Assembly (NCBI GenBank): GCA_014885115.2
Contig: WKLE02000954.1
Span: 6,612 to 20,444, forward strand
Source: Asterionellopsis glacialis
Taxonomy: Eukaryota; Bacillariophyta; Plagiogrammaphyceae; Rhaphoneidales; Asterionellopsidaceae
DNA length: 13,833 nt
Reading direction: 5' to 3'
Shown: piece after piece, positions 7,926 through 13,833 of the stretch
Position numbering within the stretch: position 1 is the first letter of the stretch
Layout of the letters: each line of letters starts with the position of its first letter
Notes under the pieces: model-generated
Seen by the model: only the letters and a program-made list of their open reading frames with translations
Told to the model about the DNA's origin: nothing
The model's database searches: none
Translations under genes and position numbers: made by a program

Positions 7926-9263
7926 TTATTCTGGTTTCCTAAGTCCCTGTGATGGTCTTTTGGAATCTTTATGTTGAACAGTAGAATCATTGAGTACAAA
8001 TTCAACATCACACTCATTATTATTTGATTTTGTTTCAAGATCACTAATTCTCTGTGCCATAATAGCTAGTTGTTCTTTCAATAAAGCAATTTCCCCTTCA
8101 CAAGAACAATTGATTTTGTCATATTTATTTCGATGACTGTCCTTATCATACGATTGTCCAGATGTATTTGTATCTACAAGTGATTCATGATCCGTATTGG
8201 GTTCTTGTTGTTTGGAATATACCTTGACACATCTAAATTTGGCTTGTTCTGAAGAGTCCAGATCATCCCATTCCACAATATATAATGCAGCTACAACATT
8301 TAACACAAAGTCTAATGGATCACTTTGAGTTGCAACTTGAATAGGTAAACCCATCATGATAGTAAATAAACCCATAGTATTGACAAGGGTACTAAAAAGA
8401 AATCGAGGCATCACAGCCTTATCAGTTTTCACATTAAATTTCACCATAGTCCCATCCATTTTTTCATATTCCCATTCATTACCAAGACGATGAGCTTGAA
8501 GTGCACCTATCCAAAAAACATAATGCTCATGTACCGTGTCCCAAATTCCCTGATCATACCCGTACACAATTTGCATCAAAATTCCTAGCATGTAGTAAGA
8601 GTATTTGCGTATATTATCGAATTGTGGTTGACCAGCTTCGTATAAACCCCAAACGTAGAGGGACAAAAGTGTCAATTGACCAATACCCAACAATACGATA
8701 TGCAACAAGGGCAAACCAAGATGCTCATATTTGTTAAATGCGACCCATACGAAGTCTTCTGGTTGGAATACACAATGGTTTTCAGGATTTGAATAATATA
8801 ATACAGTTAGCATAATGGAAACAGTCAGTAATCCTGCTAGTCCCATGACCGCTGCAAATAAAGTTATATCAAAGTTTAATTGCAATCCTCCTAAAAAGAT
8901 TAGGTTGGGTATCGCAAAGAATACCAAGGATGACAAGATGAAATGACGTAAAGTTTCACCACGTTGTTCAATCCATTTATCAAAGGCAGATGGTACTGGT
9001 GCCATATCAGCAATAGCTTCACAGGTCATTTGCAATATACTGGATGTGCGTTTTATGGCAGGATTGCCCGATTGTTGCGGAGCAACGGCAGGTTCTTCTT
9101 GCATTTGCAATCTCCTCTCAGCTACAAGTAATAACCCATATACAATTATTGAGAAAACCAAGAAGAATCCACCAAGGGAAAATGCAACCCACGCAGGTGC
9201 TACATCATCATTATCGTCCTCCAACTCCAAATAACGAATCTGTTCTGATTTGATATTTATCAT
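7926..9263 (-). CDS. Polytopic membrane protein with C-terminal coiled coil, unknown function
   Basis: 445 residues from the ATG at 9263; the frame is open one codon further to a TTG, which I do not use. After a short acidic N-terminus (LELEDDNDD, 12-20), membrane segments lie at about 24-48, 104-128, 134-157, 182-206, 221-241, possibly 244-256, 286-310 and 315-331. The most conserved-looking blocks are PRFLFSTLVNTMGLF (286-300), GLPIQVATQSDPLDFVLNVV (305-324) and the following acidic EWDDLDSSEQ. A hydrophilic tail contains CSCEGEIALLKEQLAIMAQR (386-405), with heptad-spaced Leu/Ile that suggest a coiled coil reaching about 413 and hence oligomerisation. There is no signal peptide beyond the first helix and no visible catalytic or transport signature. 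It resembles uncharacterised diatom membrane proteins in my memory, but I cannot assign a family. The gene has no introns and is convergent with the EF-hand membrane gene. Confidence 0.7.
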   Translation of the reverse strand: MINIKSEQIRYLELEDDNDDVAPAWVAFSLGGFFLVFSIIVYGLLLVAERRLQMQEEPAVAPQQSGNPAIKRTSSILQMTCEAIADMAPVPSAFDKWIEQRGETLRHFILSSLVFFAIPNLIFLGGLQLNFDITLFAAVMGLAGLLTVSIMLTVLYYSNPENHCVFQPEDFVWVAFNKYEHLGLPLLHIVLLGIGQLTLLSLYVWGLYEAGQPQFDNIRKYSYYMLGILMQIVYGYDQGIWDTVHEHYVFWIGALQAHRLGNEWEYEKMDGTMVKFNVKTDKAVMPRFLFSTLVNTMGLFTIMMGLPIQVATQSDPLDFVLNVVAALYIVEWDDLDSSEQAKFRCVKVYSKQQEPNTDHESLVDTNTSGQSYDKDSHRNKYDKINCSCEGEIALLKEQLAIMAQRISDLETKSNNNECDVEFVLNDSTVQHKDSKRPSQGLRKPE

Positions 9264-9659
9264 CAATTTTCTGCTTTTTATGTCTGCAATTCTTTTCTTT
9301 CAAGACTCTCTCTCGCACACGCACGCTCACAAACTCGTTCAAACAAAAAAGGGGTATGATTCTGAATGGGTTTATGCTAATGATGTGACAGCTCGCTGTA
9401 ATAACAACCGGGTGCCGGAATAATTCTCTGCTCGACAACGGACTTGCGCTACTTCGTCGGTTGCTGAACGGCATAGAAGTTCTGAAAGTTCTTTCAGCTT
9501 TGCTCATCTGAAGAACATACTGACTGTCAGTACCTTTCGTGACTCGAAAGTTATCTTTCATACGGTACCTGGTACGGCACTGAAGGTGCTTCCGTACCGT
9601 AGGCGGTCCTAAAGATCCTCCAGGATGGTCCACAATATCTTTCTCACGAGAGAGATTAA
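9264..9659. other. Upstream region of the coiled-coil membrane protein gene
   Basis: About 400 bases without a supported gene. It begins with a pyrimidine/CA-rich stretch near 9290-9335, plausibly 5' leader of the gene on the minus strand, and ends with the hairpin described at 9561-9601. A 140-codon minus-strand frame (9211-9633) has no ATG start and overlaps the leader; I do not accept it. Confidence 0.4.
9561..9601. repeat. Nested inverted repeat (hairpin)
   Basis: TACGGTAC at 9561-9568 is the exact reverse complement of GTACCGTA at 9594-9601. Inside, GGTACGG at 9571-9577 pairs with CCGTACC at 9592-9598, and CAC can pair with GTG across a TGAAG loop. These are alternative stems built from GGTAC units, about 300 bases upstream of the membrane-protein start. 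A similar GTACCTGGTACC string lies at 4390-4401. Confidence 0.5.
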
Positions 9660-10180
9660 TAATTTAGTGTACTTTGCCTAGAGTGTACTTTTTAAGTGTA
9701 TTTTTTTATAATATCTTCGAACAATTATTTTTAATTCCTGGGGTGGCAAATATTAATTTAGTGTACCTTTTGGACAATTTGGGTGTTGCACATGTATTTC
9801 TAGTGTACTTTTAGGACAATTTTCACTCAACTTTGCTCTGTGATTATCTGTTGGGACATACAATAGTCCTCTCGACCAATCATCAAACAGAATTTATGAG
9901 TTTAGTGCACTTTTTGGACACTTTTGACCACTTCAAATTTATGTTACTTATTCGTTCATTTATATCACATCTACTTGTATCAAATGTGAGAGATTTTTAT
10001 CTTGAATTGGTTGTACTGTACTTACGAGCTCGTGCGCAAGATAAAAGGTTAAAAACAATCTATTCTTTTATATCATTAATGTTAGGGGTTAGGTGAAAGA
10101 GTCCATTAGTATAATACTAAGGTTAGGGTTAAAATAAAAAGTACAGTAAAAAGCTACGTGAGATTCAGTAGTACACTAAT
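9660..10180. mobile_element. Putative non-autonomous repeat element with short inverted ends and internal motif repeats
   Basis: The left end has TTAGTGTACT at 9664-9673 and the right end its exact reverse complement AGTACACTAA at 10170-10179; TTAA is present just outside both (9656-9659 and 10181-10184). Inside, a motif close to AGTGTACTTTTTGGACAATTT recurs at 9682, 9760, 9802 and 9904, always on the plus strand. The DNA is AT-rich and codes for nothing convincing. Short inverted ends and subterminal motif repeats fit a MITE-like or other non-autonomous element. However, the ends are only 10 bp and TTAA is frequent by chance here, so this is a hypothesis. Confidence 0.35.
10081..10130 (+). 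repeat. Interstitial telomere-like motifs
   Basis: GTTAGGGGTTAGG at 10081-10093 and GGTTAGGGTT at 10121-10130 resemble the TTAGGG telomere repeat that diatoms and many eukaryotes use. There are fewer than two units at each place, so it is not a telomere; it could be a relic of repair or insertion, or chance. Confidence 0.3.
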
Positions 10181-10550
10181 TTAATTGGAACCCTCTCTCA
10201 CTTCGTCTTTTTCCACACTTCTTTGCGTAAAGGAACAGCTTGTAAGAGTTTCATTCTGTAGAACATGGAACATGCAGAGGAAAGGTAGATCTTGTTTTAG
10301 TACTTATCAAATTTATAATATATGATTACTACATATGATTAACCTTATTCAAAGGGGTATCTCCGGTGATTTGGTACCAGAAGAAGGCATTATGACAATC
10401 ATAAACTTTCGACATTTGGTACAAACTTGACATAGAATCTGTTTAGTAAAAGTTTATGATCAATCATGATTCCCTTCTTTTGGTCATGGATTACCAGAGA
10501 TTACGTAGAAAAATGCCGTTGATTTTGTAAAAAGCACTGAAATATGAACG
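10181..10550. other. Intergenic region, no gene seen
   Basis: This stretch of 370 bases has no supportable ORF or RNA. It contains a third copy of the palindrome AATCATGATT at 10462-10471 and two TTTGGTAC strings at about 10370 and 10415. Confidence 0.4.
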
Positions 10551-10979
10551 ATGGTGTGGGAATCCATTCTCAAATTCGAAATAATGCCAAACTCGTTGAA
10601 AATTGGCCCCACCTCCCCAAGGAGCCTGGTAACCAAGAAAACCAACTTCATCATGACCTTCTTGCTGACGCATCATGTTTTGGGTCTGTCTTTGAATGCT
10701 CTTGACCCAATTTATGGCATTGCATTCTTGACCCCATTTACATGTTTCTTTGACTTGGACAGATCATTTGACGATGTTGTCAGATACCTAGTGACCTTGC
10801 TACTGACCCTAGTAGTGCATCAAATCACCATTTCTGATGCCCAAACAGCCATTATGAGGTTCACCATTTCAGATTTTGACTTTGCAGTTGGTTTTGCATT
10901 TGCTGTGATTCAGATGATCATGTTTGTGGTTCTGATCAACAACAATAGAGATTCGAACTGGATAACAATCAGGTCTTGA
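10551..10979 (+). CDS. Hypothetical hydrophobic protein, possibly the front part of a broken gene
   Basis: 142 residues from an ATG at 10551 to a TGA at 10977-10979. The first 30 residues are basic and polar; then come hydrophobic stretches that look like membrane helices: TFLLTHHVLGLSLNALDPIYG, RYLVTLLLTLVVHQITI and FAFAVIQMIMFVVLINN. I recognise no family. The next reading frame (11003-11704) begins with another hydrophobic helix 24 bases after this stop, in a different frame. The two may therefore be pieces of one membrane protein split by a frameshift, with the shift falling at about 10960-10980. No simple GT-AG intron restores the frame there. Alternatively this is a fortuitous ORF in front of a real gene starting at 11003. 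Confidence 0.35.
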   Translation: MVWESILKFEIMPNSLKIGPTSPRSLVTKKTNFIMTFLLTHHVLGLSLNALDPIYGIAFLTPFTCFFDLDRSFDDVVRYLVTLLLTLVVHQITISDAQTAIMRFTISDFDFAVGFAFAVIQMIMFVVLINNNRDSNWITIRS

Positions 10980-11002
10980 CTCTATTCATCATCAAAGAAA
11001 TA

Positions 11003-11704
11003 ATGGTAGCCCTGTGGGTTTTCTCTTGGATCATTGGGATTGCCATAGCCTACAATTGTCTTGTGAACAAAAACAAAGTGGATCTTTTGGAAACAAATCA
11101 TACCATGTCAATAGGCGAATACAGAGAATTGAGAGCCAATCCAAAACAGCTAGCCCAGGAGCTTGGCAAGGAAGTGTATCTGAAAAGCTTGTTCTTGATC
11201 AACATGAAAATTCTGCTTCATGAAGGACTCAAGAATGAGACCAGAATGAATCTCGCTGGCACAAAGTTCCCAACAAACAATGTCTTTCATTGCCGCTTTG
11301 TCCAGACAGATACCAACACCAAAACTGTACTATTGAAGATCCAAGAGAGCCCAAACTTTGACCTTGTGTACCCCAAACAAATTGTTCTCCCTGAAGAGGT
11401 GCAAAACCTAGGCAGAAAAGCAGCAAAAGGAGTATACAGCTACACCCCGACCAAGGGCAAGATGCTCTTATTGGAAGTTCAGTTTTTGTCACATGACAAT
11501 GCCTTCACAATTGTATCCCATAGGGAATACAAAAAACAGAACATTGAAAAAGGCCTCAAGATAATCCAAGAGAAACCTTGGACTGCCTTGCACAAGGCAA
11601 TGGTGGTGAGGATGTATTTGCAATCATTGTGGGTGGAAATTGTTAGCGTGTCTAGCCACAACTTTTGGTCCAAATGTAAGTCGGTTGGGATCTCCTACAC
11701 TTAA
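11003..11704 (+). CDS. Hypothetical signal-anchored protein
   Basis: 233 residues from the ATG at 11003; the frame is open back to a TTG at 10976. It starts with a typical signal peptide or membrane anchor, VALWVFSWIIGIAIAYNCLV, followed by KNK. A soluble domain of mixed charge follows, including SIGEYRELRANPKQLAQELG, KILLHEGLKNETRMNLAGTK and LVYPKQIVLPEEVQNLGRKA. The sequence looks like real protein, but I recognise no domain. A consensus-like donor GTAAGT lies at 11676; joining to an AG at 11739-11740 (65-base intron) would replace the last ten or so residues and continue as KEQAKVKVKVGAIPDVKLLK to a TAA at 11866-11868. Without splicing, the good frame appears to shift twice between 11630 and 11740, which would instead argue for decay. 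Confidence 0.45.
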   Translation: MVALWVFSWIIGIAIAYNCLVNKNKVDLLETNHTMSIGEYRELRANPKQLAQELGKEVYLKSLFLINMKILLHEGLKNETRMNLAGTKFPTNNVFHCRFVQTDTNTKTVLLKIQESPNFDLVYPKQIVLPEEVQNLGRKAAKGVYSYTPTKGKMLLLEVQFLSHDNAFTIVSHREYKKQNIEKGLKIIQEKPWTALHKAMVVRMYLQSLWVEIVSVSSHNFWSKCKSVGISYT

Positions 11705-11868
11705 CATGGCAGCAACTGGGAAATCAGGAATCCGGTAAAGGCAAAGAACAAGCAAAAGTCAAAGTCAAAGTCGGTGCCATACCCGATGTAAAACTTTTGA
11801 AAGCATCAGAACTAATCCAGAATTTGCTGGATACTGGCAATTTTGAAACATCAAAGACAACAGTTTAA
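11675..11868 (+). other. Continuation frame: second exon or frameshifted remnant
   Basis: Downstream of the TAA at 11702-11704 a different frame is open up to 11868. It reads ESGKGKEQAKVKVKVGAIPD, then VKLLKASELIQNLLDTGNFE. The KVKVKV comes from three AAAGTC hexamers at about 11756-11773. This is protein-like and probably belongs to the preceding gene, either as a spliced exon or as the end of a frameshifted copy. Confidence 0.35.
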
Positions 11869-12766
11869 CAACCATCTTTAATATTGATTTTCCGCTGTCA
11901 AAAGTGAGCTGCAAACAATCCATGTGGTGAAAGCTACCAATAAGGAGCAATTCTTTGTACTCACACTTGATTCATTATTGATAAGGAGCAATCGTTTATG
12001 CTTGCACATTTTTCTTTTCTTCATTCATTCATTCATTCATTCATTCTTTTGTGCATTCAGATAGTAGAGGTTAAATGTCTTCATTACAGCATGGGTGTAC
12101 ACATAGTTCTCAAAGAGATAAAATAATTTAATCATTAGTTTCATGTCCCATTGTATTCTCAATTACGCACATTGATTGCCACCATCTTCACTGCTTTGAC
12201 TTGCAGTGATGATATATTTTTGTCCTGCCAACAAAAATGACTACAAGATCACATGAAGAATCAGAGACACAACAAATAGGCAAACCAAACTCAGTGCAAG
12301 AGTTGAAAGTGGCAATGAAGCCCAGTCCATGAAGCTATTCATGATTGATAGAATTCCGGAATATGGAAGGAAAAACTGAAGAAGCACAGATTTAGAAAAT
12401 TATTTAACCCATTTGGTCATTTGCATGTCTCATCATATTGGATCATAATCATCATCAGGATTGTTGGCTCTATACAAGTGAGTAAAAGCCAGAAAAAATG
12501 AAAAACGGATATAATTCTTCTAGTAATTTTTATTGGAAAATAAAAAAGCCATTGTTATGGTTGTCAACTCCAATAAGAACAACAATATAGTCATCATTAT
12601 CATTATCATGTTGTTGAGATTGTGAAGTGTGGGCATATCTGAACCTCCTCAACTAAACTTGTCAAGTTTGAAATCCCTATTAAATTACCTGCTACAAATA
12701 TATGATTTTTTTCAAACACAGAGATGCAGTATATGAAACAAAACAGGATTCAATCTCAGGAATGCT
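11869..12766. other. Gene-poor AT-rich region
   Basis: Nearly 900 bases without a convincing gene. It contains a tetranucleotide microsatellite (12020-12046), an ATCATT-type simple stretch near 12587-12609, and a 31-codon ORF from an ATG at 12237 reading TTRSHEESETQQIGKPNSVQ. That ORF is too short to call, though its composition is protein-like. I see no tRNA or other structured RNA. Confidence 0.4.
12020..12046. repeat. TTCA tetranucleotide microsatellite
   Basis: Between six and seven perfect tandem copies of the four-base unit TTCA/ATTC, preceded by a T/C-rich run. Simple sequence repeats of this kind vary in copy number and have no implied function. Confidence 0.85.
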
Positions 12767-13012
12767 ATGCTTCAACACTCAATGACAATCATTACCTTGA
12801 TAGGTGTGACAGGCGGGTCTGCAGTCATACATCATTGTGATACACACAAATGGTACGCCGACTTTTGCACAAACATGATAAGTGAGTTGATGAAAGAAAA
12901 GGAATCCTTGGCAGTTAAGGTAGCCGTGGCCACTCCTGTCGGCCTTTTTTCTTCTACAGAGATTCTATCTATTTACTATGAGGCAAAGAGTATGATTCTG
13001 CAGTACATTTAA
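12767..13012 (+). CDS. Small hypothetical protein
   Basis: 81 residues from an ATG at 12767 to a TAA; an in-frame stop lies a short way upstream. The N-terminal part is hydrophobic (TIITLIGVTGGSAVI), followed by a His/Cys/Trp-containing stretch (HHCDTHKWYADFCTNMISEL) and a C-terminal half with alternating hydrophobic residues. The composition is protein-like and the ORF lies alone in gene-poor DNA, so it could be a fragment of a decayed gene or mobile element. No family is recognised. Confidence 0.3.
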   Translation: MLQHSMTIITLIGVTGGSAVIHHCDTHKWYADFCTNMISELMKEKESLAVKVAVATPVGLFSSTEILSIYYEAKSMILQYI

Positions 13013-13350
13013 AAACTCTTTTTTAAGGGTACCAGATATTTCCTATTTACAGCAAGAATAATTTTTCTTGTACAATAAATACACTATAAATACTCTTGTC
13101 CAGCTATATCTTGAGTGCTTCTTTTCACACTGACACATTGATTTCATTACCCGTGTCACGGAGCAGAACTCACTCCGTTCCGAGACCATGAAAAATAGAT
13201 GCATCAGATTGTTGGAACTATGAACCTTGTCAACAGGCTATCATGCCCATAAAGCAACGATATCACCTAGGAGATAGGAAAGAGTGGTTGTAAGTTGAAT
13301 ATAACCGGAGAATTTAAAAAGTTATGAGGATAGTATGTGATCCATCATTT
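13013..13350. other. Intergenic region with a short inverted repeat
   Basis: No gene seen. At 13151-13178, CCGTGTCACGG (a 5-bp inverted repeat about one T) overlaps ACGGAG ... CTCCGT (6-bp arms, 9-base spacer), making two mutually exclusive hairpins. The rest is AT-rich. Confidence 0.35.
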
Positions 13351-13833
13351 CTATTCCGTTGCTACTTCAATGGATCTTGATCCATGCCCGTTCTGACGTG
13401 TTTCTGGTTCAAGTACGTTTATTAGTTCCGGGTCTTCCTCATCTCCATTGTCTAAGATAGAGTACGGGTTATTGGCAAATTTAACCCTATTCTTATTTGT
13501 CTCCCTTGTTCCATCAGTTTTCCTCAACACAGATGATGACAAAAAATAATGTTTTTCTCAACAGAGCCAAGCTTTCTGTGGACAACTTGAATCTCAAATC
13601 TTCGGAGAAAACTATTTCAATATCTATATCATATCTGTTCTGATCATATTCATTACCACCTATTGGCCCATTGACAAGTCAATTTTGTGTTCAAGATACG
13701 ATACCTTTATTGTCGAAAAGGATGTGGTTGTCTACGTCCTTTCGTTCGTCAGCACGGCGACAACTGCTACAGCTATCTCCATGTTCGCGTTTTTCCTTTG
13801 AACGCTTGTCTCTAAAAGAAGAATGCACCAGAA
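13351..13833 (-). CDS. Possible two-exon gene entering from the right edge (strand uncertain)
   Basis: On the minus strand a frame is open from the window edge (13831) down to 13692 and is charged, with RDKRSKEKREHGDSCSSCRR. A second open segment ends at a TAG at 13351-13353 and reads VKFANNPYSILDNGDEEDPE, then ETRQNGHGSRSIEVATE. That second segment has no ATG, so it is better explained as an exon. A donor (AAAG|GTATCG, exon end 13705) and an acceptor (GTTGAG|A, exon start 13556) would join the two in frame with a 148-base intron. No family is recognised. The same DNA has a competing plus-strand open frame (13550-13801), so the strand is not settled. Confidence 0.3.
13565..13801 (+). CDS. Alternative plus-strand exon encoding two membrane helices
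   Basis: The plus strand is open from 13550 to a TGA at 13799-13801, preceded by a good splice acceptor (TTTTTCTCAACAG, ending at 13564) and without a usable ATG. It would encode NYFNIYIISVLIIFITTYW and, after a polar stretch, VVVYVLSFVSTATTATAISM, both membrane-helix-like. It lies in exactly the same codon register as the minus-strand frame opposite it, so hydrophobic codons here are the complement of charged codons there; at most one of the two is likely to be real. Confidence 0.25.
   Translation, partial: SQAFCGQLESQIFGENYFNIYIISVLIIFITTYWPIDKSILCSRYDTFIVEKDVVVYVLSFVSTATTATAISMFAFFL

Noticed and set aside
9211..9633. 140-codon minus-strand frame
   Set aside because: Its first codon is GTG, it has no convincing protein features, and it overlaps the leader of the membrane-protein gene and the hairpin.
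9833..10096. 87-codon plus-strand frame
   Set aside because: It starts with TTG and lies inside the repeat element; its composition follows the AT-rich repeats.
10491..10676. 61-codon minus-strand ORF with an ATG and aromatic residues
   Set aside because: It overlaps the plus-strand ORF at 10551, has no flanking support and no recognisable domain. Not excluded, but too weak to call.
1..13833. tRNA, rRNA or other structured RNA genes
   Set aside because: I looked for B-box-like GTTCRANNC strings and paired arms; the few matches (for example near 10950 and 13408) lack the rest of the cloverleaf.

Overview
This window reads as nuclear DNA of a small, compact eukaryotic genome, most likely a stramenopile alga and probably a pennate diatom. 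The reasons are inferential: AT-rich intergenic DNA, closely spaced genes on both strands with long single exons, an ankyrin-type protein with short degenerate repeats behind an Asp-rich stretch, Asn/Gln-rich insertions inside an otherwise conserved methyltransferase, and polytopic membrane proteins of types that I associate with diatom gene sets but cannot name. I see no bacterial features: no operons, no Shine-Dalgarno pattern, and genes separated by hundreds of bases. I found no tRNA, rRNA or CRISPR array.

Layout. The left edge (3-149) may hold the last codons of a gene that enters from outside. An acidic/basic ankyrin-like protein (720-1883, +) is convergent with a METTL13/CSKMT-type class I methyltransferase (2072-3745, -) that ends in a Cys/His zinc-type module. 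The methyltransferase is divergent from a large EF-hand multi-pass membrane protein (4485-7462, +). Their shared ~740-base intergenic region carries a tandemly duplicated 110-130 bp block, each copy with the 12-bp palindrome TCCTACGTAGGA. The large membrane gene is broken by a one-base frame change near 6970, although its sense continues cleanly in the next frame to 7462. It is convergent with a second multi-pass membrane protein with a C-terminal coiled coil (7926-9263, -).

The right third (about 9300-13833) is gene-poor. It contains a 520-bp AT-rich block with repeated AGTGTACTTTTxGGACAATTT motifs, inverted TTAGTGTACT ends and nearby TTAGGG-type motifs. Next come two hydrophobic/anchored hypothetical reading frames (10551-10979 and 11003-11704, perhaps spliced on to 11868 or decayed), a tetranucleotide microsatellite, one small ORF (12767-13012), and an open but strand-ambiguous coding segment at the right edge.

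No pathway connects the genes. The clearest biochemical call is the SAM-dependent methyltransferase. The two membrane proteins are convincing as proteins but functionally unassigned. The best candidates for something unusual are the duplicated palindromic block in the divergent promoter, the frame break in the EF-hand membrane protein, and the repeat element at 9660-10180.
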